From Bacteroidales bacterium (GTDB taxonomy: Bacteria > Bacteroidota > Bacteroidia > Bacteroidales > VadinHA17), in the NCBI GenBank assembly GCA_022865305.1, contig JALHSP010000026.1, positions 234,808 through 298,807 of the forward strand: a stretch of 64,000 nt of DNA, in the 5' to 3' direction. Shown piece after piece: positions 18,576 through 27,839 of this stretch; position 1 is the stretch's first letter, and every line of letters starts with the position of its first letter. The position numbers and the translations under genes are program-made. The notes beneath the pieces were generated by a model. It was not told the DNA's origin. It did no database searches and worked only from the letters and a program-made list of their open reading frames with translations.

Positions 18576-19028
18576 TTAGTTGTTTTTAATTTCAATTTTC
18601 CTTGGTTTCTGTGCTTCATGAGGGTGCGACGCTCCGGCATAAACATGCATATTCTTATAGATAGCACTTCCAAGACGGTTTTTCGGAAGCATACCCCTTA
18701 CAGCATGCTCTACCAGGCCAATAGGATTTTTCTTCAGCATCTCTTCTGCAGTTGTGAATTTCTGACCACCCGGATATCCTGTGTATCTGACATACTCTTT
18801 TAAGGACCATTTTTTGCCTGATAACATAACCTTTTCGGCATTTATTACAACAACATTGTCACCGCAATCTACGTGGGGGGTAAAGTTCGTCTTATGCTTT
18901 CCTCTCAGCATACTGGCAATCAGGCTGGTAAGACGACCAAGAATTGCGCCTTCAGCATCAATGATTACCCATTCCTTGTTGACAGTTGATTTGTTTGCAG
19001 ATACTGTCTTATAGCTTAAGGTGTCCAC
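18576..19028 (-). CDS. rplM: 50S ribosomal protein L13
   Basis: 150 residues, normal for L13. Recognised from WVIIDAEGAILGRLTSLIAS, LRGKHKTNFTPHVDCGDNVV and the AVRGMLPKNRLGSAIYKNMH block. First gene of the ribosomal-protein block; a TATTTTTG box at 19092-19099 would give a leader of about 57 bases. Confidence 0.97.
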   Translation of the reverse strand: MDTLSYKTVSANKSTVNKEWVIIDAEGAILGRLTSLIASMLRGKHKTNFTPHVDCGDNVVVINAEKVMLSGKKWSLKEYVRYTGYPGGQKFTTAEEMLKKNPIGLVEHAVRGMLPKNRLGSAIYKNMHVYAGASHPHEAQKPRKIEIKNN

Positions 19029-19091
19029 TTTATCTTAATTTTTAATTGATACACTTATACTTAACCTTAAAACCCTCTGTTTTCGGGTCTG

Positions 19092-19099
19092 CAAAAATA
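19092..19099 (-). promoter_or_regulatory. Candidate -7 box for the rplM operon
   Basis: Minus-strand TATTTTTG matches the Bacteroidota consensus TAnnTTTG in the AT-rich gap between the divergent rplM and guanine deaminase genes. The -33 element is not a clear TTTG. Confidence 0.4.
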
Positions 19100-19199
19100 C
19101 AATATATTTCCGTAAAAAAAAGAATATTGGATAGAATTTATTCCTGGTAATCAAAACTAAGTTTATTTTTACTTTCTGTTTAAGGCCGACTTCCATTAT

Positions 19200-19685
19200 A
19201 TGATAAAACCGGATATGAAAAGTGATAAATATTTGCTGGAACGGGCAGTCGAAATAGCAAAGGACGGGATAAAAAAGGGGAAAGGACCCTTTGGCGCAAT
19301 CATCTCAAAAGGGGGGAAAATAATTGCTGAGGCAAATAATATGGTAGTGCTTTCCAGCGACCCTACAGCTCATGCAGAGATCCTTGCAATACGGAAAGCA
19401 TCATCTGTTTTAAAATCACACGTTTTAAGCGATTGTGTTATTTATACGTCCTGTGAGCCCTGCCCGATGTGTCTTGGAGCAATATACTGGGCGGGAATTA
19501 AAAAGGTAGTCTATGCTTCTGACCGTTTTGATGCTGCAGCTTCAGGATTCAACGACAACATGATCTATGATGAAATAATTCTCAGCCCGGATGAAAGGAA
19601 AATAAAATTTCTCCGGTTACCGGATGCGGGAGGCAAAGAAGTATTCAGAAAATGGGACGAATTTGAAAACAAAATCCCCTACTGA
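19200..19685 (+). CDS. guaD: Guanine deaminase (cytidine-deaminase fold)
   Basis: A 161-residue zinc deaminase. The zinc site is HAE (His58, Glu60 as general acid/base) plus PCPMC (Cys88, Cys91). The sequence around it (SSDPTAHAEILAIRKA, IYTSCEPCPMCLGAIYWAG) and the C-terminal W-to-Y tail closely resemble Bacillus GuaD, which converts guanine to xanthine. tRNA adenosine deaminase (TadA) is the main alternative, but the IYWA and tail features favour GuaD. It is followed after only 4 bases by a DNA glycosylase gene, which suggests co-transcription. Start taken at the ATG at 19200; a later in-frame ATG at residue 6 is possible. Confidence 0.85.
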   Translation: MIKPDMKSDKYLLERAVEIAKDGIKKGKGPFGAIISKGGKIIAEANNMVVLSSDPTAHAEILAIRKASSVLKSHVLSDCVIYTSCEPCPMCLGAIYWAGIKKVVYASDRFDAAASGFNDNMIYDEIILSPDERKIKFLRLPDAGGKEVFRKWDEFENKIPY

Positions 19686-19689
19686 TTTT

Positions 19690-20205
19690 ATGAATGAAAA
19701 CCGCAGATTGTCAGGGGAGTTTTTTATCCGTGATGTACTTTGTGTTGCTCCTGAGCTTATCGGTAAAAGGCTGGTAATCAGATATGGAAACAATATTTTT
19801 CATAAGTATTTAATAACTGAAACAGAAGCATACAGGGGATCGGAAGATAAAGCATGCCATGCGAGCAAGGGCAGAACAATTCGAAATGATGTCATGTTTC
19901 AACCGGGCGGGAAAATATATGTCTATTTTGTTTATGGCATGTACTGGATGCTCAATTTTGTCACAGGGGAGGAAAATAATCCGCAGGCAGCCCTTATCAG
20001 AGAAATTGAAGGTTATGACGGCCCCGGTAAACTGACAAAAGCCTTAGGTATTGATAAATCATTTTACGGCGAAGACCTGACCTCTTCAAACCGTATCTGG
20101 GTTGAAGATGCGGGCTTCCTGCCTTCGGTCAAAACAGGACCACGGATCGGGATCAATTATGCCGGTGAAGTCTGGAAAAACAAACCCTGGCGATATTATA
20201 TTTGA
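19690..20205 (+). CDS. 3-methyladenine DNA glycosylase (AAG/MPG family)
   Basis: A 172-residue DNA repair enzyme that excises alkylated purines and other damaged purine bases. The family landmarks are all present: LIGKRLVIRYG, TETEAYRGSEDKACHASKG with the catalytic Glu, the MFQPGGKIYVYFVYGMYWMLN block, GPGKLTKALGI and a C-terminal GPRIGINYAGE. I used the ATG at 19690, 4 bases after the guaD stop; the open frame continues upstream to 19624 but would overlap guaD and has no homology there. Confidence 0.93.
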   Translation: MNENRRLSGEFFIRDVLCVAPELIGKRLVIRYGNNIFHKYLITETEAYRGSEDKACHASKGRTIRNDVMFQPGGKIYVYFVYGMYWMLNFVTGEENNPQAALIREIEGYDGPGKLTKALGIDKSFYGEDLTSSNRIWVEDAGFLPSVKTGPRIGINYAGEVWKNKPWRYYI

Positions 20206-20223
20206 TTATAGGAGGTGCTGCTT

Positions 20224-20320
20224 GCGCCGATTTAAAATCGGTGCCAGAACAAAAGGCACGGATTACAAATCCGCGCCAGCGGAGCCCCCTTTAGGGGTTG
20301 GGGACAAAGGCTCTATGTGT
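20224..20320. repeat. Cluster of short hairpins in the gap before the DUF2723 gene
   Basis: Within about 100 bases there are three inverted repeats: CCGATTT/AAATCGG (20227-20241), CGGATT/AATCCG (20259-20273) and a C-run/G-run hairpin around 20285-20300. The segment is more GC-rich than its surroundings and resembles the palindromic intergenic repeats scattered in many Bacteroidota genomes. It may terminate the guaD operon, though no clean T-run follows. The rest of the 20206-20445 gap is AT-rich with no other feature. Confidence 0.55.
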
Positions 20321-20445
20321 ACCATTTTTGAATTGCCGGCTCTAGTTTCAGCAGGTTAAAATGATGTTAAATAGAATAGTAAATGACTTCATTCTCTAAT
20401 TTTTTACGTTCTTTGTTAACTTGATAAATCAAAAACAGATCGTTT

Positions 20446-23400
20446 ATGAATTCAATCTGGGGCAGTTTCCGCCGATGGAATAATATTACAGGCTGGTTTA
20501 TGTTTGCATTCTCGGCAGTCGTTTACCTGTTAACTGTCGAACCCACGGTCAGCTTCTGGGATTGCGGGGAATTCATTCTCTCCGCTTTCAGGCTGCAGGT
20601 CGGACATCCTCCGGGCGCTCCCTTGTTCCTTATGGTCGGAAGAATAGCAACCCTCTTCGCCGGAGGTGATGCATCAAAAGCTGCATTAATGATTAACATT
20701 CTTTCCGCTCTCTGCAGCGCATTTGCAATAATGTTCCTTTTCTGGACAATAACACACCTGGTTCACAGGGTGTTTACCGGGAACGCTGAGCTTGAATCAA
20801 AACATATTCCTGCAATTATCGGGAGCGGTCTTTTAGGATCTATGGCTTATGCATTCTCTGATACTTTCTGGTTTTCAGCTGTAGAGGGTGAGCTCTATGC
20901 AGTATCTTCCCTTGTCACAGGCCTGGTCTTCTGGGGTATGCTTAAATGGGAAGAAGAAGCAGATGAACCAACTTCAGGAAGATGGATAATCCTGATAGCT
21001 TATATCATGGGACTAGGACTTGGTATTCATCGTCTTAATCTGCTTATACTGCCTGTTCTTGTATTTGTTTTCTACTTTAAAAAATATGAGGTAACATTAA
21101 AAGGTGTAATTAAGACACTTTTGCTGGCTGTTTTTTTGCTCTGGCTTATGGTATTTGTCCTGATCCCGGGGGTACCCAAAGTTGCAGAATGGTTTGAATT
21201 GTTCTTTGTCAATGTGCTGGGATTACCCTATAACACCGGACTGCTTGTTTATATAGCAGTGCTTATTGCCGGGCTTATTATGGGCATAAGATACTCATTA
21301 AAGAGCAAAAGGGTAATTCTTAATTACATAATGACTTGTCTTACAGTAATTATGATCGGTTATTCATCGTATGCAATGATAATGATAAGGTCATCAGCAA
21401 AACCTCCGATGAATCAGAATAATCCTTCTGATGTCTTTTCGCTTTCCTACTATATAAATATGCAGCAATATGGAAGCTCTCCGAAATTCTATGGAACTTA
21501 TTACAGTGCTCCTGTCACTGATGTAAAAAAAGTAATAGCAGGGTACAACAAAGTTGAAGGGAAGTATAAACCATATTACAAACCTGAATATGGATATAAT
21601 AAAGAATTCGAGACTGTATTCCCGCGTATGTACAGTATAGAACCTGAACATCAACCGGTATATGAATACTGGGGCAAAATCAGGGGAAGGAAATACACGG
21701 TCAGCACGGGATCAGGCAAGGAAACTGTTGTCTGTCCTACTTTCGGTGAAAACCTCCGTTTTTTTATCAGGTATCAGATAGGATTTATGTACCTGAGATA
21801 TTTCATGTGGAATTTTACCGGCAGGCAGAATGATATACAGGGGAATGGAAATATTATGTACGGCAACTGGATAAGCGGTATAAAATTTATAGATGAAGCC
21901 CGACTGGGTGATCTCGAAAATCTGCCAGGCGATCTTAAAAACAATCCGGGTAATAATAAATACTATTTTCTTCCTCTTCTGATCGGGATTGCGGGGATTT
22001 TCTGGCAATATAAAAGAGACAGGAACGGTTTCTGGCCTGTTCTGGCATTCTTTTTAATGACCGGTCTTGCCATTATTGTATATCTTAATCAGTATCCGAA
22101 TCAGCCCAGGGAGCGCGATTATGCATACGCCGGGTCATTTTATGCATTTGCCATCTGGATTGGTATGGGATATATGCTCTTATATGAGCAGCTTCAAAAG
22201 CTCGCTAATCATAAAATTTCTGCAATAATCACTCTGGTTATCCTGCTGTTTGCTTGTCCGGTTATCCTTGCAACGGAGAACTGGGACGATCACGACCGGT
22301 CTGGTCGCTATACTGCCAGGGATATCGGGGCCAATTATCTTAAATCGTGTGCTCCCAACAGCGTTTTATTTACTTATGGTGACAATGATTCATTTCCGGT
22401 CTGGTATGTCCAGGATGTGGAAGAGGTCCGGACTGATATCCGGGTTGCTAACCTCAGCTATATTCAGGCGGGCTGGTACATCGATATGATGAGACAAAAA
22501 GCATTCGAATCGGATCCGTTGCCATTTACACTGGATCCTGCCAAATATCTGGAAGGGCTGAGAACTCAGATTCCTGTAAACAGCAGGATCAATAAACCTG
22601 TAAATCTTAAGGATGTAGTAAACTTTGTCGGACTCGATGATAAAAAATATATGATCGACATAAGTGGCAGAGGTGACTATGCAAACTACCTGCCGACAAG
22701 CAAATTTCTCATTGATGTCGATTCTTCGGTGGTTCTTTCAAATGGAACCGTAAAGGAATATTACAAAGACAGACTTGTTTCACCAATGATATGGGAGTAT
22801 ACAGATGGTGATGCGTTTAAAGGTGATCTTGCCATAATGGATCTTTTATCCACCAATGAGTGGAAACGTCCCATTTACGTTTCAACTACTGTTCCCGGAA
22901 GCCAGTATAAAGGACTTGAGAAATATTTTCTCCAGGAGGGTCTTGCTTACAGGATAGCTCCCGTAAGAACGGATGAACCTGAACAGGGCGAATACGGGAT
23001 GATCGATCCGGTGGTAATGTATGATAATATGATGAATAAGTTCAGCTGGGGAAATGCTTCTGATCCTTCTGTCTATCTTGATGAAAATAACCGTCGGATG
23101 TTCAGTAATTTCAGGAGGCTTTTTGGGAACCTTGGCAAAGCATTACTTAAGTCGGGCGATACTGTAAAAGCAATTGAAGTTGCCCACAGAGGTCTCGAAA
23201 TAGTTCCTCCTGAGAAGTTACCTGATGACTTTTTCACTGTTGGGATTGCTGAAGTTCTCATAAGGGCCGGCGAAAGAGATGAGGGTGAAAAACTTCTGCA
23301 CAATATAATCAACTATTCAGCGGAGTATCTCGATTATGCAGTCAGTCTTAAATCTGATAACCAGTATGGTCTTGAGTACCCCAATGGTGTTAATATGCAG

Positions 23401-23511
23401 GCACTGCTCGATATTTACAATATGGCATTAGCTATGAAATCAGATTCTCTTCTGAGTATTGTCGAACCTCTTATTAATAATTATTACACTAAGCTTTTTT
23501 CTGTAAAATAA
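20446..23511 (+). CDS. DUF2723 (TMEM260-like) large membrane protein
   Basis: 1021 residues. The N-terminal third is the DUF2723 domain, with the signature TVEPTVSFWDCGEFILSA and the GHPPGAPLFLMVGR block, in a GT-C-like arrangement of multiple transmembrane helices. Further helices continue to about residue 620. The C-terminal 400 residues are mostly soluble (VLFTYGDNDSFPVWYVQ near the junction). Homologues resemble protein O-mannosyltransferases, and the human relative TMEM260 is a mannosyltransferase, so glycosyl transfer at the membrane from a lipid-linked donor is a reasonable inference. It is followed after 6 bases by a polysaccharide deacetylase gene. Confidence 0.88.
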   Translation: MNSIWGSFRRWNNITGWFMFAFSAVVYLLTVEPTVSFWDCGEFILSAFRLQVGHPPGAPLFLMVGRIATLFAGGDASKAALMINILSALCSAFAIMFLFWTITHLVHRVFTGNAELESKHIPAIIGSGLLGSMAYAFSDTFWFSAVEGELYAVSSLVTGLVFWGMLKWEEEADEPTSGRWIILIAYIMGLGLGIHRLNLLILPVLVFVFYFKKYEVTLKGVIKTLLLAVFLLWLMVFVLIPGVPKVAEWFELFFVNVLGLPYNTGLLVYIAVLIAGLIMGIRYSLKSKRVILNYIMTCLTVIMIGYSSYAMIMIRSSAKPPMNQNNPSDVFSLSYYINMQQYGSSPKFYGTYYSAPVTDVKKVIAGYNKVEGKYKPYYKPEYGYNKEFETVFPRMYSIEPEHQPVYEYWGKIRGRKYTVSTGSGKETVVCPTFGENLRFFIRYQIGFMYLRYFMWNFTGRQNDIQGNGNIMYGNWISGIKFIDEARLGDLENLPGDLKNNPGNNKYYFLPLLIGIAGIFWQYKRDRNGFWPVLAFFLMTGLAIIVYLNQYPNQPRERDYAYAGSFYAFAIWIGMGYMLLYEQLQKLANHKISAIITLVILLFACPVILATENWDDHDRSGRYTARDIGANYLKSCAPNSVLFTYGDNDSFPVWYVQDVEEVRTDIRVANLSYIQAGWYIDMMRQKAFESDPLPFTLDPAKYLEGLRTQIPVNSRINKPVNLKDVVNFVGLDDKKYMIDISGRGDYANYLPTSKFLIDVDSSVVLSNGTVKEYYKDRLVSPMIWEYTDGDAFKGDLAIMDLLSTNEWKRPIYVSTTVPGSQYKGLEKYFLQEGLAYRIAPVRTDEPEQGEYGMIDPVVMYDNMMNKFSWGNASDPSVYLDENNRRMFSNFRRLFGNLGKALLKSGDTVKAIEVAHRGLEIVPPEKLPDDFFTVGIAEVLIRAGERDEGEKLLHNIINYSAEYLDYAVSLKSDNQYGLEYPNGVNMQALLDIYNMALAMKSDSLLSIVEPLINNYYTKLFSVK

Positions 23512-23517
23512 TACCTC

Positions 23518-24126
23518 ATGCGGCTTTTCAGGCCATGTTTTTTTACTGCATGGTTTTTTCCGGAAATTATTTTCAGGATAAAGACCGGTGATAAAATATT
23601 ATGCCTGACCTTTGACGATGGTCCCAACCCTGATTCAACACCACGAATACTTGAACTGCTGGAGAGGCATGATATCAGGGCTGTTTTTTTCTGCAATGGC
23701 AAAGCAGCAGAAAAATATCCGGATCTGGTTGATTCGATTAAAAGCAAAGGGCATATTATTGGTAATCATGGTTATGATCACCTGAACGGATTTTTCACCT
23801 CCGCAGCAAAATACTCCAGCGATGTAAATTATGCATCAGGGTTTACTTCCGGCAGGCTGTTTCGTCCTCCATATGGTCGCTTACGGTTCAAACAATACAG
23901 GCTTCTTAAAAAGACTTACAGAATTGTATTATGGGATGTAATGCCCTATGATTTTGATAACCGGTTTGGGAGAGAAAAGGCATTGAAGCTGCTGAAGAAA
24001 AAGATCAGGCCGGGTTCAATAATTGTATTGCATGACAACCCAGGGAGCACTGTTATGGATTTCTTGAACGATTTTATTCTTTTTACATTGGGAGAAAAAT
24101 ACAGATTCACCCTTCCTGATTTTTAA
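23518..24126 (+). CDS. Polysaccharide deacetylase (NodB domain)
   Basis: A 202-residue carbohydrate esterase family 4 protein. Motif 1 is LTFDDGPNPDSTP (catalytic base and metal Asp), motif 2 is the metal-binding HxxxH in IGNHGYDH, motif 3 is LFRPPYGR, and the later block ends in IIVLHDN with the conserved His. Such enzymes remove N-acetyl groups from chitooligosaccharides, peptidoglycan or surface polysaccharide. No clear signal peptide is visible; the N-terminus has a short hydrophobic piece only. It begins 6 bases after the DUF2723 gene, so the two probably work on the same surface glycan. Confidence 0.9.
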   Translation: MRLFRPCFFTAWFFPEIIFRIKTGDKILCLTFDDGPNPDSTPRILELLERHDIRAVFFCNGKAAEKYPDLVDSIKSKGHIIGNHGYDHLNGFFTSAAKYSSDVNYASGFTSGRLFRPPYGRLRFKQYRLLKKTYRIVLWDVMPYDFDNRFGREKALKLLKKKIRPGSIIVLHDNPGSTVMDFLNDFILFTLGEKYRFTLPDF

Positions 24127-24169
24127 TGGCAGATCTGCTGGCTGGATTTTTTTTATCAGATTGAAATGC

Positions 24170-24177
24170 TACTTTTG
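24170..24177 (+). promoter_or_regulatory. Candidate -7 box for purD
   Basis: TACTTTTG fits TAnnTTTG and lies 23 bases before the purD ATG. A T-rich stretch sits where a -33 element would be, but there is no exact TTTG. Confidence 0.4.
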
Positions 24178-24200
24178 GTATACTATTAAATTCCCCGAAA

Positions 24201-25469
24201 ATGAATATCCTCGTTCTGGGATCAGGTGGCAGGGAACATTCTCTTGTCTGGAAACTTGCACAAAGCAGGAAAGTCAGCAAAATTTTTATTGGCCCCGGAA
24301 ATGCAGGAACCTCCAATATCGGAACAAACCTGCCGGTTAATCCTGAGAATTTTGAAGAAGTCAGGAAAGCTGTTATTGAAAATAGTATAAACATTGTCAT
24401 TGTTGGTCCGGAGGCGCCCCTGGTTTCGGGGATACATGATTTCTTTCTGAATGACAAATTACTCAAAAATATTCCTGTTATCGGACCTGATAAATCTGCT
24501 GCCAGGCTGGAAGGAAGCAAGGATTTTGCAAAAGCTTTTCTCACACGGCATAATATTCCAACCTCTGTTTATCGAAGTTTTGATAAATCAACAGTAGATG
24601 AGGCATATGATTTTCTCAGAACCCTGGATCCTCCTTATGTTATTAAAGCTGACGGGCTGGCTGCCGGCAAAGGTGTAGTTATTGTTGACGATATCGGGAC
24701 TGCAGAAGCTGAAGCAAAAGCAATGCTGGAAGGAAAATTTGACAAGGCCGGACATAAAGTAGTGATTGAACAATTCCTTAAGGGTGTTGAATTATCAGTT
24801 TTTATTGTTACTGACGGACATTCGTACAAATTATTGCCTGAAGCAAAAGATTACAAGAGAATAGGAGAGAGGGACTCCGGTCTTAATACCGGTGGGATGG
24901 GAGCAGTCTCTCCGGTACCTTTTGCGGATAAGAAATTTATGGAAAAAGTGAAACAAAGAATAATTGATCCGACTATAAACGGGTTATCTGAAGATGGGAT
25001 CAATTATAAGGGGTTTATTTTCTTTGGACTTATCAACGTCAATGGAGATCCTTATGTTATCGAATATAATGCACGGCTTGGGGACCCTGAATCAGAAGTT
25101 ATCATACCGAGAATTAAATCCGACCTCTTCGATCTCATTGAAGGTGTGGCGATGGGTGATCTGGAAAAAAGAAAACTTGAAATAGACAACAGGTATGTAA
25201 CGACAGTAATGCTTGTTTCAGGTGGATATCCGGGGAGTTATGAAAAAGGCAAAACAATTTTTGGTCTCGATCTGACAAGGGACTCTGTTATATTCCATTC
25301 AGGAACAAAAATTTCAGATAACAAAGTAATTACATCAGGAGGACGTGTCCTGGCGGTAAGCTCATGGGGAAATACCATGAATGAAGCTCTTGAAGGATCT
25401 TACAGGAATGCAAGCCTGCTTTCGTTCGAAAATATGTATTACAGAACGGATATTGGATTTGATTTATAG
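24201..25469 (+). CDS. purD: Phosphoribosylamine-glycine ligase
   Basis: A 422-residue ATP-grasp enzyme that joins glycine to phosphoribosylamine in purine synthesis. Recognised from the N-terminal [29 protein letters not shown], the ATP-grasp loop [13 protein letters not shown], the [13 protein letters not shown] block and the metal-binding [14 protein letters not shown]. Length is normal. It ends 5 bases before the next gene, which is a membrane protein. Confidence 0.97.
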   Translation: MNILVLGSGGREHSLVWKLAQSRKVSKIFIGPGNAGTSNIGTNLPVNPENFEEVRKAVIENSINIVIVGPEAPLVSGIHDFFLNDKLLKNIPVIGPDKSAARLEGSKDFAKAFLTRHNIPTSVYRSFDKSTVDEAYDFLRTLDPPYVIKADGLAAGKGVVIVDDIGTAEAEAKAMLEGKFDKAGHKVVIEQFLKGVELSVFIVTDGHSYKLLPEAKDYKRIGERDSGLNTGGMGAVSPVPFADKKFMEKVKQRIIDPTINGLSEDGINYKGFIFFGLINVNGDPYVIEYNARLGDPESEVIIPRIKSDLFDLIEGVAMGDLEKRKLEIDNRYVTTVMLVSGGYPGSYEKGKTIFGLDLTRDSVIFHSGTKISDNKVITSGGRVLAVSSWGNTMNEALEGSYRNASLLSFENMYYRTDIGFDL

Positions 25470-25474
25470 AATAA

Positions 25475-26470
25475 ATGCTTTTAAGAATTTTCAAAGGAAC
25501 CAGACCGCTTGTTATTTCACTTATCATTATTACTGTTGGAGCTGTATGGATAAGTGCATTTCTGAATCCTCAGAACCCGGGATCATTTCAATATGAAACC
25601 AGCCCCATGCCTCTTTATGGCCTGGTTAAATCAATAATTGGTGACGGTGCCTTACCGGGAGTTATCTTTTCTTTTCTGCTGTTTTCACTGTTGATTTATC
25701 TTCTGGTAAATTTCAATACAACCCTGTTTTTTATCAATGAAAGGACTTTTCTTCCTGCGGTTATTTATGTATTGATAAGCGGACTCTTTCCGCAAAATCA
25801 GCTGCTTAATCCGGTTCTGCCTGCTGCAATCTTTCTTATGCTGGCAATCATAAGAATAATGGGTGCATACAGAAAACCGGGAACTGCATTTAATTTTTTC
25901 GATGCAGGGCTGCTGATAAGCATCGGCAGCTTTTTTTATTGTAACCTGATTTGGTTTGCCCTCCTGTTGTTTGCAGGAATTGCTTTATTGCGAACAATAA
26001 ATTTTAATGAGATTGCCCTTTCATTTCTCGGAATAATAACTCCATATGTCATCACGACTGGTTTATATTATGTTATAGGAAAAGATATAGGGGCTCTTTT
26101 CACGGATGTAAAGATTAACCTGTTTGGCGAATCATCAGGCTACTATTTCTCGAGGCTTACGATTGTTGTCCTTATCTTTTGCGGTTTAATGATTCTGGTA
26201 AGCTTGGCCTATCTTATTACACGCATTAATATCCAGAAAATTAAGTCGCGCAAAACCTTTTATCTGCTTTTATGGGCATTTTCTATTTCACTGGCTTTAT
26301 ATATTATCCTGCCGTCAGTATCTGTAGAAATGGTATGGATAACAGGTATTGCTGCAAGTTATATTCTGGCACATTATTTTGTATTCGTTAAAAAGAAATT
26401 GCTGCCGGAGATTATTTTTACAGTATTCTTTATGCTTATTCTTCTGGTGCAGCTATTATACATTTTATGA
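25475..26470 (+). CDS. Multi-pass membrane protein, DUF6427-like
   Basis: 331 residues, almost wholly hydrophobic, with about nine to ten predicted transmembrane helices starting at SLIIITVGAVWISAFL. It begins MLLRIFKGTRPLVIS. I believe this matches the DUF6427 family commonly found beside purD in Bacteroidales, but that is from memory of context rather than a firm motif. No catalytic residues are evident and the function is unknown. It sits 5 bases after purD and converges with the next gene, with 5 bases between stops. Confidence 0.65.
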   Translation: MLLRIFKGTRPLVISLIIITVGAVWISAFLNPQNPGSFQYETSPMPLYGLVKSIIGDGALPGVIFSFLLFSLLIYLLVNFNTTLFFINERTFLPAVIYVLISGLFPQNQLLNPVLPAAIFLMLAIIRIMGAYRKPGTAFNFFDAGLLISIGSFFYCNLIWFALLLFAGIALLRTINFNEIALSFLGIITPYVITTGLYYVIGKDIGALFTDVKINLFGESSGYYFSRLTIVVLIFCGLMILVSLAYLITRINIQKIKSRKTFYLLLWAFSISLALYIILPSVSVEMVWITGIAASYILAHYFVFVKKKLLPEIIFTVFFMLILLVQLLYIL

Positions 26471-26475
26471 AGGGA

Positions 26476-26907
26476 TCATTTGATCATGGAGACAACACCC
26501 ACTCCTGATCCCTGCTGGCCGTTTTCGAAATCAAAATTAAGCTGATAAATTCCACTCTTGTTGCATATAAAATCAATATAAGGATAAGTCTTTCCGGTTT
26601 TCTGGTCGAACGATGAGAGAACAACCTTATTGGCATCATCTTTAATACAAAGAATCAGTTTTCCTTTCGAATCATCAGCGTTACACATCGTAAATCTGTA
26701 TTTTGTATTTTTCCAGAGTGACATATTCGCTTTGTATCTTAAGTCAGTTGTGTTAACTGCTTTACCAAGCTGAATCCTGAAATCTTTAAGGTATCTGGCA
26801 TTAGCACCGGCGCTCAATACGCAGCCGGTTACCAGGGGATCTGATGATTGTCCGGACAAACAGACCCCGGCAGCTAAAAATAATAGAGTAATAAAATATT
26901 TTTTCAT
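26476..26907 (-). CDS. Small secreted protein of unknown function
   Basis: 143 residues with a signal peptide (KKYFITLLFLAAGVCLSGQ). The mature part is probably a single beta-sandwich; it has four cysteines (in GCVLS, TMCNA, ILCIK and FICNK) spaced as two possible disulfide pairs, and ends with a Gly-rich turn (NGQQGSGVGVV). I do not recognise the family. The ATG at 26907 lies one base after the stop of the upstream lipoprotein gene, so the two are very likely co-translated and could act together, with the ABC transporter before them. Confidence 0.7.
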   Translation of the reverse strand: MKKYFITLLFLAAGVCLSGQSSDPLVTGCVLSAGANARYLKDFRIQLGKAVNTTDLRYKANMSLWKNTKYRFTMCNADDSKGKLILCIKDDANKVVLSSFDQKTGKTYPYIDFICNKSGIYQLNFDFENGQQGSGVGVVSMIK

Positions 26908-26908
26908 C

Positions 26909-27823
26909 CTAATTATTAACAATTAGTTTGTTTCTGATATTTTTTGATACTTCGATAATCCCGGCAAGCTGTTCATCAGTCATTTCGACCTTGCTGGTTT
27001 CTGTTTGAGTAATAACAAGACCTCCATCTTTCTCAACACTCACAGGTTCGCCAAGAGTATAGGTGATCCTTACATCCCTGTATCTGGTTTTCATCTCCTG
27101 AAGGCTCTGGCAAAGGCTTGTGAATTCAGGATAACGGTTACAGTAAGGACTGGCCAGAAGTATAAGATCGTTAAGAATTATTTTTTGTTCCCCGATACGG
27201 TCTCTGAGCATCGGATCAGGATATTGCTTCATTACCTGTGTGGCAAGGAACTGCCCTTCAATCCATACTCCTATTATCATAAGTGACGACAGGTGTCCCC
27301 GGTCATTGTCGCGGAGATATTTGTCGATCTGGTTATATGAGTCTATGGAAAGGAATAAAAGAGAGTCGAGATTTGATTTATTCAGCGACAATCTTTTTAT
27401 TGTCTCAAAATCAAAAAACTGACCTACCCTGATTCCTTCTGCAAGTTTCCTTATCGAAGATAAAATATTGATCGATGAGCCTGTCTTTTCATACATGTTA
27501 AGGTATCCAAGGTCGGCGCCCAGTATGCCTAATGCCAACGCTTTGTCAAAATTTGTAGTCTGCTTGTTGGCATCAATCGAGGATGCAATATATTCAGGAG
27601 AAAAAGGCACTTCCATCAGCTGAAGGAGATTTGCAATTTCAACAGGAGAAGTAATATTTTTAGAAATATCAGCAATAGCCTCAGCACTGAGCTTTTCGGC
27701 TTCTCCTGCAGGTACAGAATCAGCTTCAGGGAAAACAAACTCCCCTGTTTTTTTTGTTGAATTCCTGCACGAAAAGCAGACAACCGCAAGTGCTATTAGT
27801 ATAAAAAATAATCTTCCTTTCAC
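26909..27823 (-). CDS. Lipoprotein of unknown function (GTG start)
   Basis: About 304 residues. The open frame extends far upstream into the ABC transporter gene, but the convincing start is a GTG at 27823. It is followed immediately by a signal sequence (KGRLFFILIALAVVCFSC) with a lipobox ending in Cys, and it lies 16 bases after the ABC transporter stop. The mature part is helical, with repeated Leu/Ile-rich segments such as ALALGILGADLGYLNMYEK. I do not recognise the family. The arrangement transporter-lipoprotein-secreted protein suggests an envelope-associated unit. Confidence 0.72.
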   Translation of the reverse strand: MKGRLFFILIALAVVCFSCRNSTKKTGEFVFPEADSVPAGEAEKLSAEAIADISKNITSPVEIANLLQLMEVPFSPEYIASSIDANKQTTNFDKALALGILGADLGYLNMYEKTGSSINILSSIRKLAEGIRVGQFFDFETIKRLSLNKSNLDSLLFLSIDSYNQIDKYLRDNDRGHLSSLMIIGVWIEGQFLATQVMKQYPDPMLRDRIGEQKIILNDLILLASPYCNRYPEFTSLCQSLQEMKTRYRDVRITYTLGEPVSVEKDGGLVITQTETSKVEMTDEQLAGIIEVSKNIRNKLIVNN

Positions 27824-27839
27824 AAGATCAATGTATTGG

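Noticed and set aside
20102..20359. Plus-strand 85-residue frame across the hairpin cluster.
   Set aside because: Overlaps the DNA glycosylase gene out of frame and runs through intergenic palindromes.
26908..26922. Upstream start for the small secreted protein overlapping the lipoprotein stop.
   Set aside because: ATG at 26907 starts directly at a signal peptide.
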